Shown here piece after piece: positions 39,395 through 48,424 of a DNA stretch of 64,000 bases; the first letter of the stretch is position 1, and every line of letters begins with the position of its first letter. Both the position numbers and the translations under genes were made by a program. This stretch comes from Halomonas sp. M20 (lineage in GTDB: Bacteria; Pseudomonadota; Gammaproteobacteria; Pseudomonadales; Halomonadaceae), in contig NZ_JACNMQ010000010.1 of NCBI RefSeq assembly GCF_020622265.1, forward strand, positions 1-64,000. The letters are read 5' to 3'. Under the pieces are notes generated by a model, which was given only the letters and a program-made list of their open reading frames with translations, was not told the origin of the DNA and did not search any database.

Positions 39395-40339
39395 ATGAGC
39401 GATCTTCCTCCCCTACGTTCGCTACAGGTATTCGAAGCAGTCGGGCGCTATGTCAGCATCGCCGAAGCGGCACGACGCTTGGCGATATCACCTGCCGCAG
39501 TAAGTCAACAAGTGAAGCTGCTTGAGGATGCATTGGGTTTGCGGTTGATAGAAAAAGATGGTCGAAAAATTCGACTGACTCAGGTGGGAAAAAAATACCA
39601 TGGAAGCTGTAGTGAGGCTTTTGAAAGCCTGAGGATTGCCAGTGCTGAAGCCAAGTACAAGAAAAAAGGAAACAGCTTGAGTATAAGTGTCTTGCCGTCG
39701 CTGTTATCGACTTGGCTTCTTCCGTCAATCAATGACTGGCATCGCCAAAACCCAGGCCTAGACATGCGTCTGGAGGGCAGTCATGCCGAACCCGAACTCG
39801 GCGGTAACGAGATCGACTTCAGGATTACGTATAGTGACCGAGCTAGAGAAGCAGAAAACGCGACGGAGCTTTTTCGGGACTGCGTCTTTCCGGTATGTAG
39901 TCCAACACTATTAACCCAGAAAATGCCTCTTGAAAATCCTGAGGATATTCTGCAATACCCGTTGCTCTCCATCGATTGGCTACCCAAGTTTTCGTCGCCA
40001 CCTTCCTGGCGTGATTGGTTCGAATATCAACAGATAGTGGATCGTAGTATCAACGACAGTTATCGGGTTTATTCGCTGTCGGCCATGGCAATCCAGGCGG
40101 CAATTAAAGGGCAGGGTTTTGTGTTGGCACAATATGCAATGGTTGGACAAGAGTTAGAGGCAGGGCGCTTGGTGGCACCTTTTTTGAAACCATTGTCACT
40201 ACCGTCATCCTACTATTTCACCTGGTCGAATCGTGTGTTTGATAGTGCGTATTGTCGACAGTTTCACCGTTGGATTATCGCCCAAGGAAAAAAGCAATCA
40301 GATGCAACAGAAGCGCTCTTTGCAGCCTCCCGTGAGTGA
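39395..40339 (+). CDS. LysR family transcriptional regulator (GcvA-like)
   Basis: 314 residues. N-terminal winged HTH in the GcvA style: PPLRSLQVFEAVGRYVSIAE, AARRLAISPAAVSQQVKLLE, LGLRLIEKDGRKIRLT. The C-terminal effector domain begins around residue 90 (LSISVLPSLLSTWLLPSI). It is divergent from the transporter/BesD-like dioxygenase pair and probably controls it, sensing the transported amino acid. Three tandem in-frame starts exist (GTG 39389, ATG 39392, ATG 39395); the last fits the AAGAAG spacing. Confidence 0.88.
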   Translation: MSDLPPLRSLQVFEAVGRYVSIAEAARRLAISPAAVSQQVKLLEDALGLRLIEKDGRKIRLTQVGKKYHGSCSEAFESLRIASAEAKYKKKGNSLSISVLPSLLSTWLLPSINDWHRQNPGLDMRLEGSHAEPELGGNEIDFRITYSDRAREAENATELFRDCVFPVCSPTLLTQKMPLENPEDILQYPLLSIDWLPKFSSPPSWRDWFEYQQIVDRSINDSYRVYSLSAMAIQAAIKGQGFVLAQYAMVGQELEAGRLVAPFLKPLSLPSSYYFTWSNRVFDSAYCRQFHRWIIAQGKKQSDATEALFAASRE

Positions 40340-40347
40340 AGAAAGAC

Positions 40348-40384
40348 ACCACTGCTCTCCAGCAATAAACTGAAGAGCAGTGGT
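40348..40384. terminator. bidirectional terminator between lysR and the PhyH-type oxygenase gene
   Basis: ACCACTGCTCT and AGAGCAGTGGT form a perfect 11-bp stem in the 47-bp gap between the two convergent genes. Confidence 0.8.
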
Positions 40385-40386
40385 CA

Positions 40387-41226
40387 TTAAGCCACGCGAC
40401 GCTTGTCGGTCAACAATGGAAACAGTTCATGGTCCATGGGCGCGCCCGCCGCCAACTCCTTTTCAAGGCCGGGGAAAGGCGGCGAGGTCGTCCAGTGCCG
40501 AGGGGCATGGGTCATGTCGTCGCCGAGAAAACGTACCGAGAAGGCGCGGCGGCGCCGGTTACCGTCGACACCCGCCGAGGCATGCAGCGTCAGCATGTTG
40601 AAGAACACCGCATCCCCGGGCTCCAGCGCCCAGCCGAGGATCGTGTAGTCGCGACGATTGGCCTCGATATCCGGCAGGTCGTCGAGGCTGCCTTCGGGAA
40701 ACCACTTGGCCTGGTTATCCATGAAGGTGCGCGGCATCAGCCAGGGCCCCTTGTGCGAACCGGCGACGAATTCCAGGGTGGCATCGCGGGATACCGGGTC
40801 CACCGGCAGCCACATGCTGACATTCTGGTGACCTTCTACGTTGTAGTAGGGCTGGTCCTGATGCCAGGGCGTGCGCTGGCGAGTGCCGGGCTCCTTGACC
40901 AGCAGGTGATCGTGGTACAGGCGCGCCTGCTGGCTCTGCATCAGCTGCGCGGCCACTTCGCCGACGGCGGAGTCGAAGATGAATTGCCGGTATGCCGCGT
41001 TGTCCTGCCAGTTGCAGAAATCCTCGAAGAACCAGCCGGGATCGTCCGGCTCGCTGGCTACCTTGGCACGCGGGCTGGGGGTGCGCAGATTTTCTTCGAT
41101 GCCTTGGGTCAACTCATCGATCTGGTCCTGGCTGAACAGCCCGCGAATGCATACGGCACCGTCCCGCGCATAGGCCTCGACGATTTCGGGCGTGACCAAG
41201 GGGGCGGCGTGAGATTGTTGAGTCAT
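40387..41226 (-). CDS. phytanoyl-CoA dioxygenase (PhyH) family protein
   Basis: 279-residue 2-oxoglutarate/Fe(II) oxygenase. The iron triad is H122-x-D124 in TPWHQDQPYYNVEG and H215 in MLTLHASAGV, with an arginine (about R227) in RRRRAFSVRF for 2-oxoglutarate. It lacks the signature of ectoine hydroxylase EctD. It is the last gene of the hutI-G-U-H-transporter series (16 bp after the transporter), suggesting hydroxylation of histidine, urocanate or a related molecule (inference). RBS GAGGAGA. Confidence 0.85.
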   Translation of the reverse strand: MTQQSHAAPLVTPEIVEAYARDGAVCIRGLFSQDQIDELTQGIEENLRTPSPRAKVASEPDDPGWFFEDFCNWQDNAAYRQFIFDSAVGEVAAQLMQSQQARLYHDHLLVKEPGTRQRTPWHQDQPYYNVEGHQNVSMWLPVDPVSRDATLEFVAGSHKGPWLMPRTFMDNQAKWFPEGSLDDLPDIEANRRDYTILGWALEPGDAVFFNMLTLHASAGVDGNRRRRAFSVRFLGDDMTHAPRHWTTSPPFPGLEKELAAGAPMDHELFPLLTDKRRVA

Positions 41227-41242
41227 GGTTTTCTCCTCGACA

Positions 41243-42589
41243 TTAGAGTGTCATGGCGGCTAACCAGCCAAACGCAATCAGCGGAATATTGAAGTGCAGG
41301 AACGTCGGTACCACCGTATCCCAGATATGATCGTGCTGGTGGTCTGCATCCAGTCCGGCGGTGGGGCCCAGCGTCGAATCCGAGGCCGGCGAGCCGGCGT
41401 CCCCCAGCGCCGCCGCGGTTCCCACCAGGGCGGTGGTGGCCAGCGCCGAGAAGCCGAAGCTCAAGCACATCGGAACATAGATGGCGGCGATGATCGGAAT
41501 GGTGGCGAAGGACGAACCGATGCCCATGGTGATGAACAGGCCGACCAGCAGCATCACCAAGGCCGCCAGGGCGCGACTGTCACCGATCAATGCCACGGAG
41601 CTCTGCACCAGGTCGGGTATCTCGCCGGTGGCCTTCATGACCCCGGCGAAGCCGGCGGCGGCGATCATGATGAACCCCACCATGGCCATCAGGCGCATGC
41701 CCTGGGTGAAGACGCCGTCCTGTTCGTCCCAACGCACGATGCCGCTGAACGATAGCAGCGCGAAGCCGGCCAGGCCGCCGAAGATCATCGAACCGCTCCA
41801 CAGTTGTATGACCAGAGCGACCACCAGGGCAGCGATGATGACGCCCAGTTGCCAGGCCTTGAGCTTGGCAGGCTGTTGCTTGTTTTCTGCCTGGCCGTCG
41901 ATGGGCCGATCCTCGTAGCGACGCTTCTTGCGATAGCTGATGAAGATGGCAATGACGAGCCCCAGCACCATGCCCAGGGCCGGAATGATCATCGCCTTGG
42001 GTGGAGCGTCGCGTCCGATCTGAAAGTCGAGCGCTTGCCCGGCCTCGTTGATGTTGCCCATCAGGATGTCGTTGAGAAAGATGGTGCCGAAGCCGATCGG
42101 CGTGGTCATGTACATCACCGTGATGCTGAAGGTGATGGCGCAGGCCACGGCGCGGCGATCGAGCTGCAGATGATTCATGATCACCAGCAGCGGCGGCACC
42201 AGAATGGGAATGAAGGCGATATGCACCGGAATGATCGTGCCCGAGGCGAAGCCGGCCAGGATCAGACTGGCGAATAGACCCCAGGTGACCATGCGCGCGT
42301 GGGACTGGGTCTGCGCGCTGCCCTGAAAGGTATCGATGATTCGAGTGGAAAGGCGCTGGGTGATGCCGGAGCGCGACAGCATCACCGCGAAGGCGCCCAG
42401 GGTCGCGTAGGCCAGCGCCACCGGAGCACCACCGCCCAGGCCATCATTGAAGGCCGTGACGATCTCCCCGGCGGGCAAGCCGGCATAGAGACCCCCAATG
42501 ATAGCGGCGGCGATCAGGGCGAATACCACGGAGACCCGCAGCAGACTCAAGGTCACCATGATCAGGACGGCGAGTATGATTGCATTCAT
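41243..42589 (-). CDS. Na+/H+ antiporter (NhaC-type) family transporter, copy 2 (hut operon)
   Basis: 448 residues with about eleven membrane helices. Parallel landmarks to copy 1: VTLSLLRVSVVFALIAAAII, FNDGLGGGAPVALAYATLGA, ASGTIIPVHIAFIPILVPP and DAGSPASDSTLGPTAGLD. It lacks the N-terminal extension of copy 1. It lies 76 bp after hutH on the same strand, so it is a good candidate for the histidine or urocanate transporter of this operon. RBS AAGGGAAA. Confidence 0.85.
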   Translation of the reverse strand: MNAIILAVLIMVTLSLLRVSVVFALIAAAIIGGLYAGLPAGEIVTAFNDGLGGGAPVALAYATLGAFAVMLSRSGITQRLSTRIIDTFQGSAQTQSHARMVTWGLFASLILAGFASGTIIPVHIAFIPILVPPLLVIMNHLQLDRRAVACAITFSITVMYMTTPIGFGTIFLNDILMGNINEAGQALDFQIGRDAPPKAMIIPALGMVLGLVIAIFISYRKKRRYEDRPIDGQAENKQQPAKLKAWQLGVIIAALVVALVIQLWSGSMIFGGLAGFALLSFSGIVRWDEQDGVFTQGMRLMAMVGFIMIAAAGFAGVMKATGEIPDLVQSSVALIGDSRALAALVMLLVGLFITMGIGSSFATIPIIAAIYVPMCLSFGFSALATTALVGTAAALGDAGSPASDSTLGPTAGLDADHQHDHIWDTVVPTFLHFNIPLIAFGWLAAMTL

Positions 42590-42665
42590 CTGTTTCCCTT
42601 ATGTGTTGTGATTGTCGGGATGTCGGGGATTGCAGCGTCTAGATGACGCGGGGTCTTTGTTTACC

Positions 42666-44204
42666 TCATGCTGATCGACTCGGCAAGAGCGACGCCGGAA
42701 TCAAGCCGCTCAGGGTGCGCTCTTCCAGCAGTTCTATAGCTGCCTCGATATCCGGGGCGAAGAAACGATCCTTGTCGTAGTAGCGCACCCGTTCACGTAG
42801 GGCTTGGCGTGCGGTTTCCAGGGGCTCGGTGGTGGTCAACCCTTGGCGAAAGTCCAGCCCCTGGCAGGCGGCCAGCCATTCGATGGCGATGGTGCCGCGC
42901 ACGTTGGCGGCCATTTCCCATAGGCGCTTGCCAGCGGCTGGCGCCATGGAGACGTGGTCCTCCTGGTTGGCGGAGGTGGGCAGGCTGTCGACGCTATGTG
43001 GATGCGCCAGGGCCTTGTTCTCGCTGGCTAGGGCGGCAGCCGTCACCTGGGCAATCATGAAGCCGGAGTTGACGCCGCCTTTTTCCACCAAGAAGGGCGG
43101 CAGCCGGGACATATTCTTGTCCATCATCAGCGAGATGCGCCGCTCGGTCAGCGAGCCGATTTCGGCGATAGCGAGCGCCAGGTTGTCCGCGGCCATGGCC
43201 ACCGGCTCGGCGTGGAAGTTGCCCCCGGAGATGATGTCGCCTCCCTCGGCGAACACAAGCGGGTTGTCGGAGACCGCATTGGCTTCGACTTCCAATATCG
43301 CAGCGACCTGGCGTATCTGGCCCAGGCAAGCGCCCATCACCTGGGGTTGGCAACGCAGCGAATAGGGGTCCTGGACCTTGCCGCAATCGATATGCGAATC
43401 GCTGACCACGCTGCGCTCCCCGAGTAAATGGCGATAGGCGCTAGCGGCATCGATCTGACCCTGCTGACCGCGAGCATCATGAATGCGCGCATCGAAGGGC
43501 GAGCGTGAACTGAGCGTGGCTTCTACGGTTAGTGCCCCACACACGGTCGCGGCGGCGTAAAGGTCTTCTGCTTCAAACAGGCCGCGTAGGGCATAGACGG
43601 TGGAGACCTGGGTGCCATTGAGCAGTGCCAGACCTTCCTTGGGCGCCAGTGCCAGCGGTGTCAGGCCGGCCACTTCCAGCGCTTGGCGGGCAGGCAGCCA
43701 CTTGCCTTGATAACGCGCCTGGCCTTCACCCAGCAGCAGGGCGCTCATATGGGCCAATGGCGCCAGGTCGCCGGAGGCCCCCACGGAACCCTTGAGCGGA
43801 ATGCGCGGGTAGACCTCGGCATTGATCAGCGCGATCAGCGCGTCCAGCACCTGGCGGCGAATGCCCGAGAAGCCCCGCGCCAGGGCATTGACCTTGAGCA
43901 CCATGATCAGGCGCACCAGGGCATCGTCCATGGGTTCGCCGACGCCGGTGGCATGAGAAAGCACTAGCGAGCTTTGCAGATTCTTGAGCTGGTCCTTCTC
44001 GATACGCGTCTGGGCCAGCAGGCCGAAACCGGTATTGATGCCGTAAACGGTGCGGTCATCCTCAAGCACCTGGTTGACGCAATCGACACTGCGCTGAATG
44101 GCTGCGTTGGCACTATCCGGCAGGTTGACCTGGATCGCCGCCTCGAACACCTTGCGCATCTGCGCCAGGGTCATATTGCCGGGAGAGATTTCCAGTTGAT
44201 TCAT
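42666..44204 (-). CDS. hutH: histidine ammonia-lyase HutH
   Basis: Deaminates L-histidine to urocanate using the self-formed MIO cofactor. 512 residues (P. putida 510). The MIO triad A143-S144-G145 lies in [26 protein letters not shown] and [18 protein letters not shown] are further signatures. The open frame extends to 45170 inside hutU, but ATG 44204 overlaps the hutU stop (ATGA) and has GGAGG upstream, so it is the start. Fourth gene of hutI-G-U-H. Confidence 0.96.
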   Translation of the reverse strand: MNQLEISPGNMTLAQMRKVFEAAIQVNLPDSANAAIQRSVDCVNQVLEDDRTVYGINTGFGLLAQTRIEKDQLKNLQSSLVLSHATGVGEPMDDALVRLIMVLKVNALARGFSGIRRQVLDALIALINAEVYPRIPLKGSVGASGDLAPLAHMSALLLGEGQARYQGKWLPARQALEVAGLTPLALAPKEGLALLNGTQVSTVYALRGLFEAEDLYAAATVCGALTVEATLSSRSPFDARIHDARGQQGQIDAASAYRHLLGERSVVSDSHIDCGKVQDPYSLRCQPQVMGACLGQIRQVAAILEVEANAVSDNPLVFAEGGDIISGGNFHAEPVAMAADNLALAIAEIGSLTERRISLMMDKNMSRLPPFLVEKGGVNSGFMIAQVTAAALASENKALAHPHSVDSLPTSANQEDHVSMAPAAGKRLWEMAANVRGTIAIEWLAACQGLDFRQGLTTTEPLETARQALRERVRYYDKDRFFAPDIEAAIELLEERTLSGLIPASLLPSRSA

Positions 44205-45895
44205 TGCTTGCCTCCACGATCGTTGATCATCGGTAGGTCGAGACCGTTTTCCTTGGCGGATTCGATGGCGATGTCGTAGCCGGCGTCGGCGTGGCGCATC
44301 ACCCCGGTGCCCGGGTCGTTGCGCAGCACGCGTCCAACTCGGGCATGGGCGTCGTCGCTGCCGTCGCAGACGATCACCACCCCGGCGTGCTGGGAGTAAC
44401 CCATGCCCACGCCGCCGCCGTGATGCAGCGATACCCAGGTGGCGCCGCCGGCGGTGTTGAGCAGGGCGTTGAGCAGCGGCCAGTCGGAGACCGCGTCCGA
44501 GCCGTCGCGCATTGCTTCGGTCTCGCGATTGGGGCTGGCCACGGAGCCTGAGTCCAGGTGATCGCGGCCGATCACCACTGGCGCCTTGAGCTCGCCGTTC
44601 CTGACCATTTCGTTGAAAGCCTGACCGAGGCGGGCGCGGTCTCTGAGGCCGATCCAGCAGATACGCGCAGGCAGTCCCTGGAAGGAAATGCGTTCCTTGG
44701 CCATGTCCAGCCAGTTGTGCAGATTGGGATCGTCCGGTATCAGTTCTTTGACCTTCTGATCGGTCTTGTAGATGTCCTCCGGGTCGCCGGACAGCGCCGC
44801 CCAGCGGAAGGGGCCGATCCCCTGGCAGAACAGCGGCCGAATGTAGGCGGGTACGAAGCCGGGGAAGTCGAAGGCATTCGTCACGCCTTCGTCCTGAGCC
44901 ATCTGGCGGATGTTGTTGCCGTAGTCGAAGGTGGGAATGCCCATCTTCTGGAAATCGAGCATCGCCTGAACGTGTACCGCCATGGACTGCTTGGCGGCCT
45001 TGACCACTGCCTCTGCCTCGGTCTTGCCCCGGGCCAGATAGTCGTCCCAGCCCCAGCCCGAGGGCAGGTAGCCGTGCAGCGGATCGTGGGCACTGGTCTG
45101 GTCGGTGACCATATCCGGACGGGCGCCGCGCTTGACCAGCTCTGGCAGCACATCCGCGGCGTTGGCGCACAGGCCGATGGAGATCGCCTTGCCTTCGGCG
45201 GTGTACTTCTCGATGCGCTTGAGGGCGTCGTCGAGATCATCCGCTTGCTCGTCGAGATAGCGGGTACGCAGGCGGAAGTCGATGCGGGACTGCTGACACT
45301 CGATGTTCAGCGAGCAGACACCGGCCATGCTGGCGGCGAGGGGCTGGGCGCCGCCCATGCCGCCGAGGCCGGCGGTGAGAATCCAACGCCCCTTGAGGTT
45401 GCCGTCGTAGTGCTGGCGACCGGCCTCGACGAAGGTCTCGTAGGTGCCCTGAACGATGCCCTGGGAGGCGATGTAGATCCAGGAACCGGCGGTCATCTGG
45501 CCGTACATCATCAGGCCCTTGCGATCCAGCTCGTTGAAATGCTCCCAGTTGGCCCAGGCGGGAACCAGGTTGGAGTTGGCGATCAGCACCCGGGGCGCGT
45601 CCCTATGGGTCTCGAACACGCCCACCGGCTTGCCGGACTGAATCAGCAGGGTCTGGTGGTCTTCCAGGCGCTGCAGGGTCTCGACGATCTTGTCGTAGCA
45701 CTCCCAGTCCCGGGCGGCGCGACCGATCCCGCCGTAGACCACCAGGTCCTCAGGGCGTTCGGCCACGTCCGGGTGCAGGTTGTTCATCAACATGCGCATG
45801 GGCGCCTCGGTGAGCCAGCTCTTGCAGGTGAGCTGGCTACCGGTGGGGGCGGCGATCTTGCGGCTAGGGTCGTGACGCTTGTCGTCGATGGACAT
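44201..45895 (-). CDS. hutU: urocanate hydratase HutU
   Basis: NAD-dependent hydration of urocanate to 4-imidazolone-5-propionate. 564 residues (usual about 557). Signatures: [37 protein letters not shown]-like segment ([20 protein letters not shown]), [16 protein letters not shown] and [21 protein letters not shown] 45895 follows GAGGAACC. Lies between hutG (48-bp gap) and hutH (4-bp overlap). Confidence 0.96.
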   Translation of the reverse strand: MSIDDKRHDPSRKIAAPTGSQLTCKSWLTEAPMRMLMNNLHPDVAERPEDLVVYGGIGRAARDWECYDKIVETLQRLEDHQTLLIQSGKPVGVFETHRDAPRVLIANSNLVPAWANWEHFNELDRKGLMMYGQMTAGSWIYIASQGIVQGTYETFVEAGRQHYDGNLKGRWILTAGLGGMGGAQPLAASMAGVCSLNIECQQSRIDFRLRTRYLDEQADDLDDALKRIEKYTAEGKAISIGLCANAADVLPELVKRGARPDMVTDQTSAHDPLHGYLPSGWGWDDYLARGKTEAEAVVKAAKQSMAVHVQAMLDFQKMGIPTFDYGNNIRQMAQDEGVTNAFDFPGFVPAYIRPLFCQGIGPFRWAALSGDPEDIYKTDQKVKELIPDDPNLHNWLDMAKERISFQGLPARICWIGLRDRARLGQAFNEMVRNGELKAPVVIGRDHLDSGSVASPNRETEAMRDGSDAVSDWPLLNALLNTAGGATWVSLHHGGGVGMGYSQHAGVVIVCDGSDDAHARVGRVLRNDPGTGVMRHADAGYDIAIESAKENGLDLPMINDRGGKQ

Positions 45896-45943
45896 GCTTG
45901 GGTTCCTCATGATTGAAAGTGGACTGATGGCCGTGACGCCGTC

Positions 45944-46951
45944 TCAGCCGGTCAGGGTCAGTTGGTGAACGAGCCGCGCCGCCACCCTGGCGGTGCGGTT
46001 ATCGATATCGAAATCCGGGTTGAGTTCGGCGATGTCCGCGAGCCGGAGCTTGCCGCTGTCGCGGATCGTCTCGATCAAGGGTTCGAGCAGCGCCAACGAC
46101 ACGCCACGGGCCGCCGGCGCGCTGACGCCCGGCGCTTCGCAGGCCGGCAGCACGTCGAGATCGATGGTCAGGTAGATGTGCTCACAGCGCGCGGCGAACC
46201 GCTCCAGGTCCCGGGTGATGCTCTCGAGATGCGCGGCGACGAAGTCGCGATCCTCGCGTACCAGCACCTTGAGTTCCGCCGCACGCTGGAACAGGTTGCG
46301 GGTGTTGCTGGCCCGGCTGACGCCCAGGCAAGCGTACCTGAACGGCCAGCCGCGCTGCTCGCACTGCTCGGCGATCTGGGAAAAGGGCGTGCCGGAAGAA
46401 CGCACATGGCTCGGGTCGCGCAGGTCGAAGTGCGCATCGAGGTTGACGATGCCGATCCTGGGCGCTTTGGTGCTTTGATCTTTTAGGGCTTGATCTTCTG
46501 GGGCTTGATCTTCTGGGGCTTGATCTTCTGGGGCTTGGCCTTCCAGGTGCCGGGCGAGCCCTTGCCAGCTGCCGAAGGCGATCTCGTGGCCACCTCCCAG
46601 CACCACCGGGAAATGGCCGGCGTCGAGCAGGTTGGCCAGGCGCTCACCGAGACGCTGCTGCGCCTCTTCCAAGGCATCGCCCTCGCACACCACATCGCCG
46701 GCATCGAACGCCAGGCCCTGGCGATGCCAGGCCAGCGGCGCCAGGGCGCGACGGATCGCCTCAGGCCCCTTGGCGGCGCCGGGTCGACCCTGATTGCGCT
46801 TAACTCCCGCATCCGAGGCAAAGCCGAGCAGGGCGACGCCCTTGCCATCGGCCTGATCTATAGGCCGAATGCACTGATGCCAGCGCTCGCTGTCGCTTTC
46901 CGGATCCGTGCGTCCGGTCCAGGCAGACATATCGATGGTCTCAGCGGCCAT
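45944..46951 (-). CDS. hutG: formimidoylglutamase HutG
   Basis: Arginase-superfamily Mn enzyme splitting N-formimidoyl-L-glutamate into glutamate and formamide. 335 residues, about 25 more than usual. Metal ligands H122 (GGGHEIAFG), D172/H174/D176 ([10 protein letters not shown]) and the TIDLDVLPA pair are intact. The extra length is a Q-A-P-E-D pentapeptide repeat (139-159) from a 15-bp DNA repeat in a loop between metal sites. ATG 46951 overlaps hutI by 11 bp. This route releases formamide rather than using HutF. Confidence 0.94.
   Translation of the reverse strand: MAAETIDMSAWTGRTDPESDSERWHQCIRPIDQADGKGVALLGFASDAGVKRNQGRPGAAKGPEAIRRALAPLAWHRQGLAFDAGDVVCEGDALEEAQQRLGERLANLLDAGHFPVVLGGGHEIAFGSWQGLARHLEGQAPEDQAPEDQAPEDQALKDQSTKAPRIGIVNLDAHFDLRDPSHVRSSGTPFSQIAEQCEQRGWPFRYACLGVSRASNTRNLFQRAAELKVLVREDRDFVAAHLESITRDLERFAARCEHIYLTIDLDVLPACEAPGVSAPAARGVSLALLEPLIETIRDSGKLRLADIAELNPDFDIDNRTARVAARLVHQLTLTG
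46486..46530 (-). repeat. 15-bp tandem repeat (VNTR) inside hutG
   Basis: Three exact copies of GGGCTTGATCTTCTG, flanked by degenerate copies (TGCTTTGATCTTTTA before, GGGCTTGGCC after). Being in multiples of 3 it keeps the frame and encodes repeating Q-A-P-E-D. Copy number is likely variable between strains. Confidence 0.92.
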
Positions 46952-48152
46952 GGGTGAGTTCTCCCTGGAACAGACGCTGACGCAGCCGGCCGGGTTGCAC
47001 GGCATAGGCCAGTTCCGCCGGACGTTGGATATCCCACACGCAGAGATCGGCGACGGCGCCTTCCTCGATGCGTCCCAGTTCGTTTTGACCCAGTGCCTTT
47101 GCGCTCTGGGCGGTGAGACCGGCCAACGCCTCCCGGGGCGTCAAACGAAACAGGGTACAGGCGAAGTTGAGCATCAGGCTCGGCATGAACAGCGGTGAGC
47201 TGCCCGGGTTGCAGTCCGTGGCGACGGCCATGGGCACGCCAGCGTCGCGCAGTGCCTGGACAGGCGGCAGTTGAGTCTCGCGCAGGGTATGAAAGGCGCC
47301 GGGCAGAATGACGGCGACGCTGCCGGCCTGGCGCATGGCCGCAATGCCCGCGTCGTCCAGATATTCGATATGATCCACGGAGAGTGCGCCATAGCCCGCC
47401 GCCATGGCGGTACCGCCCAGATTGGAGAGCTGTTCCGCGTGAGCCTTGATGGGCAGGCCATGGGCTTTGGCGGCCTGGAAGACGCGCTCACACTGGGCTA
47501 CGGAAAAGGCGATCTTCTCGCAGAACACATCGACCATGTCGACGAGGTTTTCCGCGACGGCGGCCGGAATCATCTCGTCGCACACTAGGGCGATATAATC
47601 GTCGCTTGCACCTTCGTATTCCGGCGGCAGGGCATGGGCACCCAGCAGGGTGGTGACGACCCGTACCGGCAGCGCCTCGCCGAGTCGCCGGGCGACCCGC
47701 AGCATCTTGAGTTCATCCTCGACATTCAGCCCGTAGCCGGACTTGATCTCCACCGTGGTCACGCCGTCGTGGATCAGCGCCTGCAGGCGTGGCAGGGCCT
47801 TGTCGAACAGCTCTTCCTCGCTGGCCTCCCGGGTGGCGCGCACGGTGCTGAGAATGCCGCCGCCGGCCTTGGCGATCTCCTCGTAGCTGGCGCCTTCGAG
47901 ACGCATCTCGAATTCGTCGGCGCGATTGCCACCAAATACCAGGTGGGTGTGGCAGTCCACCAGCCCCGGCGTCATCACGCCGCCGCTTCCGGCCAGGGTG
48001 CTGTCCGCAGCACTGGTCGCATCGAACTCCTTCATCGGCTGCAGTTTTTCGATTCGGCCATCGCGCACCATCACCGCCATCGGCTCGGGAAGCTCTTCGA
48101 TGCCGTCGAATACCGTGATGTCGCGCCAGAGGAGTCGGGTCGAACGGGTCAT
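46941..48152 (-). CDS. hutI: imidazolonepropionase HutI
   Basis: Zn/Fe amidohydrolase hydrolysing 4-imidazolone-5-propionate to N-formimidoyl-glutamate. 403 residues (usual about 405). Metal ligands HTH in [19 protein letters not shown], His in [12 protein letters not shown] and Asp in [15 protein letters not shown] 48152 has AAGGAGG upstream; a 19-codon extension to 48209 crosses the HutC box and is rejected. First gene of the hutI-G-U-H operon. Confidence 0.95.
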   Translation of the reverse strand: MTRSTRLLWRDITVFDGIEELPEPMAVMVRDGRIEKLQPMKEFDATSAADSTLAGSGGVMTPGLVDCHTHLVFGGNRADEFEMRLEGASYEEIAKAGGGILSTVRATREASEEELFDKALPRLQALIHDGVTTVEIKSGYGLNVEDELKMLRVARRLGEALPVRVVTTLLGAHALPPEYEGASDDYIALVCDEMIPAAVAENLVDMVDVFCEKIAFSVAQCERVFQAAKAHGLPIKAHAEQLSNLGGTAMAAGYGALSVDHIEYLDDAGIAAMRQAGSVAVILPGAFHTLRETQLPPVQALRDAGVPMAVATDCNPGSSPLFMPSLMLNFACTLFRLTPREALAGLTAQSAKALGQNELGRIEEGAVADLCVWDIQRPAELAYAVQPGRLRQRLFQGELTHGR

Positions 48153-48184
48153 GATGCCTCCTTGCAGATCGGTTTGAAACTTTA

Positions 48185-48196
48185 TTGTATATACAA
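48185..48196. promoter_or_regulatory. HutC operator upstream of hutI
   Basis: TTGTATATACAA is a perfect palindrome matching the TGTATATACA core known for HutC repressors. It lies 33 bp before the hutI start, within the likely promoter. Confidence 0.85.
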
Positions 48197-48377
48197 ATAA
48201 GCTAGCCATCGGCTAGCGTCAAGGTATTGCCATCGATCGTTTTGATCTCCTTGGCTTTATAAGAGGTTTAAATATTAAAATTCAATGGTTTATATTTATT
48301 TTTCTTCGAATAGAACTCCCTTAGACATTGGTCGTAGAGAGACTGTTCGCCATGTCGTGATACTGCTTTTGGCGCTA

Positions 48378-48389
48378 TTGTATATACAT
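48378..48389. promoter_or_regulatory. second HutC operator, upstream of the yjiH-like gene
   Basis: TTGTATATACAT retains the same core with one end-base change, 35 bp before the YjiH-family gene. The two boxes are about 193 bp apart and serve the two divergent units. Confidence 0.8.
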
Positions 48390-48424
48390 AAAGAAAGCAC
48401 AACGACGAACTGCGAGGCCTGCGT

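Noticed and set aside
40387-41226. Ectoine hydroxylase EctD
   Set aside because: The iron motif is HQD in TPWHQDQPYYN, without the EctD signature, and no ectABC genes are adjacent.
44205-45170. N-terminal extension of HutH giving an 834-residue protein
   Set aside because: It lies entirely inside hutU in another frame, has low-complexity Arg/Gly/Pro content, and the ATG at 44204 has a good RBS and family-length product.
44558-45916. 452-codon open frame on the plus strand
   Set aside because: Antisense shadow of hutU with repetitive Gly/Val/His composition.
46471-46540. Repeated 15-bp units as a possible CRISPR or REP array
   Set aside because: Units are contiguous without spacers, keep the hutG frame and encode a pentapeptide repeat, so this is a coding VNTR.
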